Origin: Kingdonia uniflora
Lineage: Eukaryota; Streptophyta; Magnoliopsida; Ranunculales; Circaeasteraceae
Assembly (NCBI GenBank): GCA_014058105.1
Contig: JACGCM010000006.1
Coordinates: 372,001 to 436,000 of the forward strand
Length of the DNA stretch: 64,000 nt
Direction: 5' to 3'
Made by a program: the position numbers and the translations under genes. Below, piece after piece: positions 20,972 to 30,870 of the stretch. Under the pieces are notes generated by a model. That model saw only the letters and a program-made list of their open reading frames with translations, was not told where the DNA came from and did no database searches. The number at the start of each line of letters is the position of its first letter. Positions within the stretch are counted from its first letter, which is position 1.

Positions 20972-22226
20972 TCAAATCCCTACGTCGATCGATGCCAAAA
21001 AAAAAAAAACAATATGATCTGTTTCACAGAACTTGCTAAAAACATCTTCCCAAAATGGGTCAACAAACGACGAGTAAGGGTTGAGCTCAGCCCGCCGGAT
21101 TTTTGAGTTCTGGACCGGGTTCCCCTTACTTGGGTGAGGCCCAAATTGAGGCTCTACTTGGTTAGGCACATTTGTTGTGTGCACTGCTGGGGCGAAATGG
21201 AGAAGCACATGTTCAACATGTGTTGGAGTTTGATATAGGTAGGGTGAACCCTATTGCACCCAATCTCTATATCTTATTTCTCCCTCACGAATGCACATCG
21301 TCATTGTCAAAGCTTCGAATCTCTTCCCAAAGGTTTTGGTAGCAATTCTGACGTCGTTTCGTGCTGCTGTGGGGTCGAGAATTGTCTCAACTCTGGGATC
21401 AATGCTGATGTCGTCGACTGTTCTTAGGACTTTCTCCCTCCTTTGCGACGGTGGTCGCCATATTCGTTTTCTCTCAATCGTGAATCCTCTCCATCACTTC
21501 TCTGATTTCTCTCCTTGACTGCAACCGGCAATAAAATTGGTGATATCTCTATTATTGTTGAGTACTGTACCGTGAATTTGGATGTTTTTGTGGTTGTCTC
21601 TCTCCCTTTCACCGAATCTGCAATAATAATTTCATGGTTTTGTGAACTGATGTTCCTAGTTAAAGCTCCAATCGGAGATTCATCATGGACTCCATGAGGC
21701 AATCCGGTATCCTTTAGCTCGAAACCTGTAACTACTGCGGATTTTAAGGTTTGTGAATCGGCTAAATTCTTGGCCGATTCCTTCTCTAGTTTTGTTGTTG
21801 TGATGACGACGAGAGTCGTGGTGACTGCCAGAACTCTGGTATCGTCGGTTGACATAGTAATGACAACCTTGTCTTCGTCGATGCCAATCGTGATCACTGA
21901 TTATTGGTCATTAACCGGACCTTCCAAAACGGCCGGCGTCTCTTTTTGCTCGCCGTATCAAACATCGGGGTTTCCGATCTCACGTCGCTAGCTACGAGAA
22001 AACATACAAACGGGGTTTCCGCTTCACCGGTCTGTGCGGTGGTGCTCCAATCTTCGGGATAATCGTCGCAAATAGGCGGTAAAATCGTCGTTGATTGGGG
22101 GGCGGGAAAAAGGCTCCCATGCCCAAAGCCTCAAAAAAACCCTTCAAGCTTATCAAGTTTATCTGATATCCTCTTTACATTGTCAGCGAGCGTAGGTTTC
22201 TTCGTCGCGGATCTTCCACGAGACAT
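20972..22226 (-). pseudogene. L1 interior: decayed gag-like open reading frame
   Basis: Just after the PBS an ATG at 22226 gives MSRGRSATKKPTLADNVKRI, then SDKLDKLEGFF, a short helical start broken by a frameshift in a T run. Further open stretches follow: 21897-21424 (157 residues, Thr-rich and charged) and 21208-20972 (including ELNPYSSFVDPFWEDVF). No CCHC knuckle or pol motif is visible. A basic N-terminus with a helical coil right behind the leader fits a gag of a gag-only element. Assignment is by position, not recognised homology. Confidence 0.45.
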
Positions 22227-22278
22227 CTTTTCTCTTGAAACTGACTACACTGGATTCTAACGCAGCTCTAGTACCAAT

Positions 22279-22618
22279 TGACGTGAGTACTACGAACGCG
22301 GAAGTAAGATTTGTAAGAAAATCACATTGTATTTTAAAGTTAGGGAAACTAGGGTTTCAACTAAACAAATCAACTTACTTTTAATCAAAATCAACTGAAA
22401 AACAAATAACCTAGACCTCCCCTTTTATAGAACACAAGGGGGTTAAAATTAGTAACCTTAATTCTAATTAAAACAATATTCTACTTAAATTGGGAAACTG
22501 CTAATAACTCAAATTGGACCTCTCTAACAGAGTTTTAAGGTAAAACATAAAATATACAGCATCAAATAAACATAGGTCACACGGAGGTAGACGATCCTAT
22601 GATGGATGTGTCACATCA
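22279..22618 (-). repeat. L1 5' LTR
   Basis: TG...CA LTR of 340 bp preceded on its interior side by the PBS. The TSD TAATT follows at 22619-22623. Confidence 0.9.
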
Positions 22619-22623
22619 TAATT

Positions 22624-23638
22624 AATCTTTGTTTCTCTCCATTTTCTGAAACTGGGGAGGAAGGGATTTTGTCAATAGTTAAAGGTAAAGTAGACAAATA
22701 CTAGCCATCCTGACGCTGTAGTTGCTACAAGATGGGGTTGTTCAATTTGGCAAGAACTAAATAAACCAGAATGAAAAGCTCCAAGTTGGGGTTCAATTTT
22801 ACAAGAGGTAGGGCGGAATTTTATCAATTATTGGGTGTAAGGGTTACAAATCAGGAAGTAGACTAAGCTGTGACAGTTTGATCCTTTATTAAATTCGGAT
22901 TTATGGCATCTGTCTTAACCCCAGTTTGCAATGCAAAAATAGATGCAAAGTGGGGTTGTTCAATCCGACCAAAACTAGAGGAAACTAGACGCAATAGCTC
23001 TAACAAATGAAAAATAAAAGAAAATGTCTAGATGGGTAAAATGGTCTGGACCTAACCAGAACCGAAATCCAAACCCCCTTACCCGGAACTATTTCACTTG
23101 CATTAATGCCCAATTGAATTCTATTATCACTACAGTAGAAGGGTTTGGTGAATTGGGACACTGATCTATAACATCTGACAAAGATGACTCACCCATACTC
23201 TCGTTGATCACGCCCTTTTTATCACTTGAAATGTTGGTAGGATTCTCGTAGCATTTATAGAGGACTTAGAAGGTGTTTAACTAAGACTTCAAGTGTTCAA
23301 TGATAAATTAATGGTCTGGTGAGCGTTCAGTTGATAATTGATGCCAAAATAACGTGCCATATTGTAGATTTCCTGATTCTGTATCTTTTTTCTTTTTCTT
23401 TTCTTATTCCTTTCCATTGATTTAGAGGTGTTGTTGGGCATTAATACATTAAACAATTGATAAATGATAAATGTATTAATGTATTAATATACATTAATAC
23501 ATTAAACATTAAACTCACTAGCTACTAACTAGCTTATATTAATAGAAAGGTCTACCAGTTTTTTCTTTTCTTTTCTTACTTTTGAATCCATTTAAAGTAG
23601 GGATACCGAGTTAAGGTTGTAAGCATGAAATTCTCTCT
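22624..23638. other. Intergenic or ancient sequence without recognised gene
   Basis: No supported coding region. The phrase TGGGGTTGTTCAAT recurs at about 22732 and 22957, with a partial form near 22785, a weak direct repeat. At 23471-23502 an AT-rich hairpin has perfect 11-bp arms (ATGTATTAATG and CATTAATACAT). Otherwise ordinary AT-rich sequence. Confidence 0.6.
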
Positions 23639-23643
23639 ATTTG

Positions 23644-23961
23644 TGATAGAAAACTAAATATGCAGAAGTGATTAACAAGAAAGATAAACTATTTTGATTG
23701 AATAAAAGATTAAAAGAAACTAGATCCCTCTACCTAGCTAGGGTTTTTTTCTCCAAAACTCTACCTTCCTTACCTTCTACCTTAGGATTCTTTTATAGAA
23801 CTAGGAGTCCTCCACCTTCTATAAACACTTCTCTAAAAAATTGGCATTATTTTAATAAAAGAAAATAACTGTTAATATAAACAATGAGGGCCTCCCTAGA
23901 GGCCGACTCTTAAAGGGATGTCCAGTACAGCCACGACTCCCCGCGGTTATTATTCGTATCA
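23644..23961 (-). repeat. L2 3' LTR
   Basis: 318 bp. Contains the minus-strand promoter box TTCTATAAAAG. Adjacent to the expanded polypurine tract. Confidence 0.88.
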
Positions 23962-24009
23962 ACTCTCACTCTCTCTCTCTCTCTCTCTCCCCCCCCCCCC
24001 CCCCCCCCA
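23962..24009 (-). promoter_or_regulatory. Expanded polypurine tract: (GA)n plus a run of 20 G
   Basis: On the + strand a CT-dinucleotide run is followed by 20 consecutive C (23989-24008). On the element's coding strand this is an almost pure purine tract of about 47 bases ending directly at the 3' LTR. This is where the plus-strand primer forms, so a microsatellite has grown out of, or replaced, the PPT. Confidence 0.8.
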
Positions 24010-24032
24010 CTAAGAAGAATTCGTCCACGAAT

Positions 24033-25701
24033 TCAAGGGGATGGACAGTTGACCGCATTGACTACATCGACAACTGAAATTCTTCTACGATACTTTCCGT
24101 ACCCATTAACTTTGGTTATATCACAAAACAAGATCTTAAACTCGAATAATGTACCATCGAGAAGAGGACGATTGTCAATCCATCCAAGGTACTTTCCGTA
24201 CCCATTTGGTTTGTCTGCTAATAAAGAAACTATTGTCTCGCTAAAAATACCGTGGTTGACTTCATCGAGAGACCCCAAAAACTAATCAAAATTTGGCTTG
24301 AACGATCTCTAAGCTCATTCCAAAATGCATCACTGAACTTTAAAAATATCACCTCTTCTGAAAATTTATCAAAGATTGGGGGTTTATCCCAATTAACCGT
24401 TGAAGAGTGCTTGCGAAAGTCAGCCCGTATTGGGTTTCCCATACTTTCTCGGACCCGATATTCCCCTCCACGATTTTCTACACTTTGTGGTGTGTCTTTG
24501 TACTGCATGGTGTAACCTGTCGTATAAATTGGTTTAAAATAAATTTGCCCAAAATAATCTGCCATATGAATTGTCTTTAAAGTGGGTAGCACATGAGATG
24601 CATATGCTTTACTTAAAGGCATGCCCTGCCCGTTGCCTATTATGCCCTGCCCTACTCCTTTAGTTATTAAAAAGGTGCCCCGAACGTTGTTTACTAAAGG
24701 CACACCCATTCATATGCCCCTCCCTGTGCACGCACCTTTGCCAGGCATGGATGTACCTCGCCTCATGTCGTACACCATGCCATGCCTTATGCCATGCCCT
24801 GTGCTAAGCATGCGGGTTATGACTTGTATATACGCTGGGCTCCTTTCTTCCTTAACTCTCTAGTATTGAAGCTGCGGCATACCTCGATTCAAGTAGCCGT
24901 TTTCGACGTTTTGAATCCTTAAAATCCCGTCATGATGGTTTTACACTCCAATGCATCAACTCCGGAGACTCTGATGACACAATTTGGAGAACTTTCAACC
25001 TCTTTGTGCAGTGACGGAGTGGCCTCTCAGTCGACCTCGGACCCTTCTTCCTCCTCTACGATCATTGTCATTGGCGTTATAGGTTTCCTGACGCCCTCTC
25101 TTGTTACTGCCGGCATTGGTTCCTCAACGGGGACCTTTGGGGACCTTTCTCTTGTTGCTGCTGGCATTGTTTCCTTGATGGGGGCCGTTGGGGACGTCTC
25201 TCTCGGTGCTGCCGTCGTAGATTCTTTGTCGGTGGTCCTCGGGGTTGCCCCTAATATTGCTGCTTAAGGGGGTGACACTGGTATGTCTTGTGGGGACGCT
25301 TCTCTTGTTGCTGCCGGCATTGGACCCAGTTTCTCGATTAATGGAGACCCCTCTCTCTCTCTTTCTCTGATTGGCGAATTCACAGTAATGGAGTTGGCAT
25401 GATTTGGGTTTTCTTAGGTTGAATTTCTTGATTATTAGGAACTTCAATTGGGTAGGTTTGACGACTCAAAACCGCGACCTCATTGTGGGGTTTTGTTTGT
25501 GAATTTCCTAATGCAATATCGCCTTCTCCACTCACAATAGCAATCATCCGTTGGGCCCCACTCTCCGTTGATTCTTTGTATTGAATCATACTCGAGTTTC
25601 TTGCATTGAATTTTATCGACCCTTTTTTCCTTAAACCCCGCCTCAATCTCCACGATTCGCACAATAGCTCGAGCAAACATCACATAACTAAAATTCGTCA
25701 T
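24033..25701 (-). pseudogene. L2 interior: decayed open frames, product unknown
   Basis: From the PBS side the minus strand shows MTNFSYVMFARAIVRIVEIE (25701-25480) and SINRETGSNAGSNKRSVPTR within 25447-25124. A Gly/Lys-rich stretch and YRVRESMGNPIRADFRKHSS follow in a 160-residue stretch at 24709-24230. The last part repeats NGYGKY twice about 105 bp apart. There is no RT, protease or integrase signature. Probably gag-derived or a captured sequence; I do not recognise it. Confidence 0.4.
25090..25335. repeat. Minisatellite of about 52-bp units in L2
   Basis: The block CTCTTGTTGCTGCCGGCATT recurs at about 25096, 25148, 25200 (diverged) and 25300, with GGGGACCTTT-type links between. It encodes the GSNAG/ASSNKRK repetitions on the minus strand. 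Confidence 0.6.
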
Positions 25702-25734
25702 CTCTTACCCATAGAACGAAAATTATTGAAATAA

Positions 25735-25855
25735 AATACTGTAGCGACCAGAAATCACTATAGTAGATACCGAAATTGTTGTAACAACGCCAAAATCATT
25801 GTAGCGATACAGGAATTACTGTAGCATATGCCAAAAATTACTGTAGCAGTCAATA
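25735..25855. repeat. Short imperfect repeats of about 27 bp near the L2 PBS
   Basis: Variants of TACTGTAGC and ATTGTAGCGA alternate with short AAAATTACT-type stretches five or six times, just inside the PBS. Meaning unknown. Confidence 0.5.
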
Positions 25856-25899
25856 ATAATAATAAAATTCTCTACGGAACAAAATTCGTTGATACCAAT

Positions 25900-26205
25900 T
25901 GATAGAAAACTAAATATACGGAAGCGATTAACAAGAAAGATAAACTATTTTGATTGAATTAAAGACTAAACGAAACTAGATCCCTCTTCTTAACTAGGAT
26001 GTATTCTCCAAAACTCTACCTTCCTTACCTTCAACCTTAGGACTCCTTTATAGAACTAGGAGTCCTCCACGTTCTAAAAACACCTCCCTCAAAAATAGGT
26101 ATTATTCCGATAACTGAAAATAACTGAAAAATAAAAACAAAGAGGGCAGGCTCCTAAGGAGATCCCCACCACGGCCACGACTCCCCATGGCTATTATTCC
26201 TATCA
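25900..26205 (-). repeat. L2 5' LTR
   Basis: 306 bp, TGATAG...TATCA, interior side next to the PBS and outer side next to the TSD ATTTG. Confidence 0.88.
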
Positions 26206-26210
26206 ATTTG

Positions 26211-27477
26211 AGTAACTATATTATACATCATGAATTGTAGGCCCTCTCGTTTTAAAGAAGTCCCTCACATTAAGTACTCTTCAAATTATTTGTTATCCTG
26301 CCCTTGATTCAAGACTGTTTTTCCAAATATCGTTACATCCTCACTGAAAGAAGGATGCTTTTCCAAATGTTTTGAGTAGTAATGTCATGTTTATGCATGT
26401 GAGTGCCCTGTAAGTACTGGACTATTACATACTTCGACCGCTTGACAATGGTAGAATGTTACCTGAGATTTAAGTTATTGGCTTCCGAGTAATTCTATGT
26501 TGTTTTATCCCGTGTTTCTTTAGCAATTCTTCAAAGTAAGAAAGTGCTTGCAAATTTTAGAGTACATCGAGTGAGTGTCAGTGCTTGGACATCTAGTTTA
26601 ACTTCCCATATATTCAGGACTACTTTCTTTGGATTCCGCAAAATCCCATTAGCGTATACCAAACTATTTTTCAACAAATTCATATCTTTGCAAATTGATA
26701 CCGTTCCAGCTAATTCAACCTAGGGCCTGTTCGAATTGGGTCTGATACTGCACTACCTAGGCTTCTGAATAGGATCTACCTAGTCAACCGTAGCTGCAAG
26801 CCTGCTACGGGTTACTTCAATATCCCAGTCTGATAACAGTGTTATCATATTACATTTTGGAGCGTTTTTCGCAAACTGCATTTAGTACACAGGTCTATCC
26901 CCCACCATCAGACAATCAACAGTAGGAAAATCAGTAGGTCTAACCAGACCTTGGCCCAAATAAAATTTAGATCTTCGCTGTCCCGTACATATTCACAGTA
27001 AAAAAATATGAAGGTCTTTATGTCATTATCTTATGATTCGACTGTTTTTATTAGATAAAGCTAAATCGACATTTTATAGTTTTGCTACCTTGGTCCTAGA
27101 GGTATTTTTGGGATACAGATCTGTGATTGACTAACAAAATCCATGAATGTGGTCATTTGACCAATACGCGGGGTACTTGAAACGGTAAATATGATCACGT
27201 GACCAACGCGGGCTGGAAATGATGAAAATATCCAAACCTTCGGGTGTTAAAGAATCTTTTTTGGGGACTAATATTGGATCTCCCATTCCAATTAAGGAAA
27301 CTGTTTGTGACAGAAATCATAATTGCTGAGAGCTTTTAGTTTTTGTTTCAACTTTCAAGTTGATTTGAGATGCCTTAGTTTGGATTCATTAATATAGCGG
27401 TTGTGTAGGTCAAATTGTATTGAAGTGGGACATGGTTTGTGCATATTTATCTATTTTTATTTTGTTACCTTAGCTAT
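26211..27477. other. Intergenic sequence without recognised gene
   Basis: About 1.27 kb of AT-rich sequence between L2 and copy C. I see no domain, RNA gene or clear terminal repeats. A GGGCCTGTTCGAATT block at about 26731 resembles some transposon ends, but no partner was found. Confidence 0.55.
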
Positions 27478-27482
27478 TGCGT

Positions 27483-27958
27483 TATAATAACGCGTTTTTA
27501 GGGAGGATAATCTTCGTCAATACTTTTAGTAAGGATGATGCAATAATAACCTTAAACAAACAAGATTTTACGTGGAAACTCAGTAAAGGCTGAGAAAAAC
27601 CACGACCTCGAGGAGGGTTTTGATAAAAAATCCTATAAGTTGCTAATTATTATAATTTGTTATGTGATACGAATGTAAGGATGAATGAATAGTAAAGTTG
27701 CAGATTCGAATAACTTGTTCTCTGCTTGTATTTATTGTAGATACATACAGTTTTACAAAAAGAAAAACAATTTCTTATTTCGGGGGTAGTAGACGAACTT
27801 CGCGGATCTTCAACAGCTCTTTTTGACCAAGCACAACGGCTACTTTTAATATGTCGAGAACTTGTGGTTGCAGACGTGGCATCTTCTTAATTGCTAGGCT
27901 GTCTTCGACTATATTCTGTTGGCTTCTCTTTGTCAAACCTGAGAAATATGCTACTACA
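27483..27958 (-). repeat. Copy C: 3' LTR (476 bp)
   Basis: On the minus strand begins TGTAGTAGCATATTTC, preceded by the purine-rich GAATGGGACGAT. Its far end reads ...GCGTTATTATA, so the terminal CA is mutated. The sense TATA box is decayed to ACAATAAATAC. Confidence 0.88.
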
Positions 27959-28145
27959 ATCGTCCCATTCTCGACATAAGTACTTGTTGTTGTGTCGAGA
28001 AGAAATTGGAAGCTGAAGAGGTTGCCGAATGTCGCGCAAGTCTTCATTTTGTCATTTCCAATGCCAAAGTCAAATAAATCTGGTCATTTGTTTCCCGAGG
28101 AGTATTTAATGCAGAACATTGGACTGTGCAACTAGAAGGTGAGGT

Positions 28146-28154
28146 TATAAATAG
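28146..28154 (+). promoter_or_regulatory. TATA box of antisense ORF1, copy C
   Basis: TATAAATAG in GAGGTTATAAATAGAGGG, 51 bp before the first ATG and about 190 bp inside the 3' LTR. The same box in the same sequence context is found in copy A (19641-19649, minus). Confidence 0.68.
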
Positions 28155-28204
28155 AGGGAGAAAGAAGAAGTTGTTGTTCGACAGGTGAATGGTTTTATGC
28201 CGTG

Positions 28205-28378
28205 ATGGTAATGATGTCGCCCCAGGCGTGGCATAGCAAGTGGCTGAAGTTTGCAGATGGTATTTGTGACGACTATGCAGAGATAAACCTTGGTGTTATG
28301 TCTCTGTTATTGTTGAATCTTAAACTGGTGGTTATGATGGTTGGGAGAATCAAGGGAGGAGGAGGAAGAGAGTGTTGA
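28205..28378 (+). pseudogene. Copy C: antisense ORF1, truncated by frameshift
   Basis: The ATG at 28205 reads MVMMSPQAWHSKWLKFADGI, then DDYAEINLGVM, LKLVVMMVGRIKGGGG, and stops at 28378. Similarity to copy A (18796-18458) continues past the stop in other frames to about 28600, including an acidic segment IEDDDAKAGRA, so the ancestral protein was about 110 residues. The shared features are MSPQ, SKW, DD and LKLVV.MVG. No known domain. Copy A places a TRIM in the leader of this unit. Confidence 0.55.
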
Positions 28379-29050
28379 AACGCAGTGTGTCCATTGAAGC
28401 CATTGTCATTTGTTGTTGCAAAAGGTATTGGAGTTCATCAATTGCTTGGAGAAATGACCGCTGCTTATATTGAAGATGACGATGCGAAGGCAGGCAGGGC
28501 GTCATGTGTCTCTTGTCGATACAAAAAACTTCTTATAATTTTCTGCTGTTGCCTCTCTGTATGGTGTATACAGGCAGCTATTTTTAAAAGTTTTCTGACC
28601 TTAGATTCACTGGGTTTCTTAGGATATCGTTACCCCTTTCCCCAAAGGATATGCCAGATTCTGGTAAAAAAAACACATAGCTTCGAGTCTTTTATATCGA
28701 ATGATAGAACGTAAAATATAGCTTGATGTAATATAATCGAATGAGAGAATTGTCGAATGTAAAATGTAAAAAGTATTTAATGAATAAACTTTATTTTAAT
28801 CTTGTATTGTATTTGTGGATGGCGATCTCGAAGAAATGAAATTTATTAGCTGAATATAACTAATCAAGTTATAGATTTTTCTAAATGTATGTAAATTTCG
28901 AGGTTATGTTGTCGAGTTTATTAGATCTCGAATTGGAGTTTGTTGACTTTGTGGGGCCGAAAACGGCTTCCTAGGATAATTGATTTGACTCGGGTATATA
29001 AAGTTCCAATGTAAATTAAATGAGTGATTTGACTGTTCATGTATGTTGTG

Positions 29051-29061
29051 TATATAAATAC
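29051..29061 (+). promoter_or_regulatory. Possible TATA box of antisense ORF2, copy C
   Basis: TATATAAATAC, 36 bp before the ATG at 29097; a second candidate, GGTATATAAAG, lies at about 28994. Copy A has a weaker ATTATAAGG about 50 bp before its ATG. Alternatively TTTGTAG at about 29081-29088 is an acceptor of an intron from ORF1. Confidence 0.4.
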
Positions 29062-29096
29062 CATGTGGAATTTGTGGTTTATTTGTAGGGGTGGAG

Positions 29097-29393
29097 ATGG
29101 TGAGGACGAGGGCACAGGTTTGGGAGGATGAGCGTTGGAATCGTGTGTGTGTAAAGTATTATGAGTTGCTAGACAGGTATTTTGGTAAGAGTTACGTAAA
29201 TAGGTAACCATTGGTGCCAGTGGAGCCCAAATATGAAGAGTTGAGTGAAATGGAGGTGAAGGAGGCAAAAGAGGAGTATGAATTCTATTGTAACTTACAA
29301 TTCCTGAGTCCCCCTGAACGTGTCGACAAGATAAGGAATCGGGCTAAGGCTTCTATGAAGAAAGAAGATGATTTGGCTGGTCGAAGAGTTTGA
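29097..29393 (+). pseudogene. Copy C: antisense ORF2 with one nonsense codon
   Basis: Reads MVRTRAQVWEDERWNRVCVK, YYELLDRYFGKSYVNR, TAA at 29206-29208, then EPKYEELSEMEVKEAKEEYE, FLSPPERVDKIRNRA and SMKKEDDLAGRRV to the stop after 29390. It aligns end to end with copy A 17958-17665, where the stop is elsewhere. A protein of about 98 residues with an acidic helical middle and charged C-terminus. Unknown function; not gag, protease or any recognisable nucleic-acid enzyme. Confidence 0.62.
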
Positions 29394-29960
29394 AAAGTTA
29401 AATAAGTGTTGTTGGTATATAACAAATGAGTTTGTGTAAGGTGTTGTTTAAAATAAATGAATATATTTATTGTCGATGTGCGTGATTAAAATGTTTTTGA
29501 ATATGATTTGACTTGTGTGAACGAATGAAATTTAATGATACAATATTGTATGGGTATGTGAATGTATAGTAGCAACATTCGGGTAGTTGGGTTGTTGAAT
29601 AATATTTGAATTTGATTTTTTGTTTAAACTGTTGTGAGAATATAAGAGGGTTGTAAAATAAGGAAATATGTGTTTAGGTAATGATAGAACTAAAAAGGCT
29701 AGGTGTACTCCTGTAGGTGATATTTTGAAGTATAAGGAAATGGATGTACAACTTCTTTGTAATAAAATAGGTTGTGCTATGATGAGGATGGATACATCAG
29801 AGGATTTAAAAAGAGATATGAAAGGGTTGAAACAATAGTGCATGGGCCTGTTGGTTTTTAAAAGGCAAAGAATCAAAGACTTCGAGAAAAAACGGATAAG
29901 GCGTTATGCTCGATTACTCGAACGGTCGTGAAGTGGTGCGATGAACAGTCGCGTAGGGCC

Positions 29961-29969
29961 TATAAATAG
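29961..29969 (+). promoter_or_regulatory. TATA box of antisense ORF3, copy C
   Basis: TATAAATAG preceded by GAACAGTCGC (29944-29953). Copy A keeps both elements (17097-17124, minus). A transcription start is expected near 29995, at the beginning of the leader exon. Confidence 0.62.
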
Positions 29970-29994
29970 CCCTGTTATTGGCGACTGCTCACAC

Positions 29995-30859
29995 TTTACA
30001 AATTCTAATTTTTTTTTCAAGTGCAGATTCTTTGTGTTCATCTCTTGCGTCATTGTCAACCAAAGGGACAGAGGAGATCAGTGTGTTGATTGAAAGTGCA
30101 AAGCTTGCAAAACATAGGGATACTGAGACAATGCGAATTCAAGGTTAGTAGTTTTTTGCACTCGTTTGATATTCATTGATTATGTTGAAACCTTTTGTAG
30201 ATTTATACACATTAGTGATAGTGTAGGAAGTGATTGTATTTAAAAAGGTTGTAGTGGAAGTAATTATAAAAATATTGCGGAGAAGGTTTTTATGAAATTT
30301 GTCGCGATATAGAGTTATGATGGTGTGATTGATGGAGACATTGTTGTCGAAAAGGTTTAAAGGATGTTGTAGAGAGAGTGGTTGTTGAAAATGGGTGGCG
30401 ACGAGTGGAGAGAGTGATTTCTATTAATACGCGACTGTAGAGGAATTCCCATTTTTTGAAGATGTAAATGGGAAGGGGTTTGGTAATGGAGCGCCGAATT
30501 ATGTGTGATTTGGCCAGGTTTTACGCCGGAGAGGACGGAGTTCCCATTTTTTTTGAATTTGGGTTGTTTTGGTGAGAAGTAGGATACCGCCTGAAGTGTA
30601 TTCGAGGAGCTTCAGTTCCTGAACTTCGATAAGAAATGTTAGTAACAGAGAAATAGTAATCGATGTTAGGACATAGGAAAAATATGAAAGAAAGCTTCTA
30701 TCGAGAACTAAATGTAATAATTGTGTATTCAGATAGTAATGAAAGAATGACATGTTGGAAATTAAACTCGACAACGGAATGAATATTAACATATGAATAT
30801 ATATAGTAATGAGATATGATATAGGCTAATTTTGTTAAAAAAATGGAATATGATTTCAG
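29995..30859 (+). other. Copy C: probable leader exon and 716-bp intron of antisense ORF3
   Basis: The exon ends GCGAATTCAAG at 30143. The donor GTTAGT follows, and the acceptor TGATTTCAG ends at 30859, 11 bp before the ORF3 ATG at 30871. The exon sequence (GAGGAGATCAGTGT, then GATACTGAGACAA) is matched in copy A (GAGGAGATAAGTGT, GATACCGAAACAA) while the intron interior is much less alike. Similar intron sizes (716 and 730) and identical donor support splicing. Confidence 0.55.
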
Positions 30860-30870
30860 GTTCATAAAAA

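Larger units (their letters stand above)
20461..22618 (-). mobile_element. Non-autonomous LTR element L1 (2158 bp)
   Basis: LTRs 20461-20801 and 22279-22618 (341 and 340 bp, TG...CA) with a perfect TSD TAATT (20456-20460 and 22619-22623). The minus-strand PBS is TGGTACTAGAGCTGCG (22261-22276), a tRNA-Met-like site. The purine tract AGATGGAGGGTT adjoins the left LTR. The LTR promoter TTCTATAAAAG is present. The interior of about 1.5 kb has no protease, RT or integrase motif, so movement would depend on another element. Confidence 0.9.
23644..26205 (-). mobile_element. Non-autonomous LTR element L2 (2562 bp)
   Basis: LTRs 23644-23961 and 25900-26205 (318 and 306 bp, TGATAG...TATCA) with a perfect TSD ATTTG (23639-23643 and 26206-26210). 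The minus-strand PBS TGGTATCAACGAA (25885-25897) is tRNA-Met-like. The purine tract next to the 3' LTR is replaced or enlarged by (GA)n and G20 (23962-24009). The interior of about 1.9 kb shows no pol motif. It ends with a TTCGTCCACGAATTCA block that resembles the same position in L1. Confidence 0.9.

Noticed and set aside
26727..26960. GGGCCTGTTCGAATT... as a MITE
   Set aside because: Only a few terminal bases match the complement of CTTGGCCC downstream; no TSD or convincing inverted repeat.
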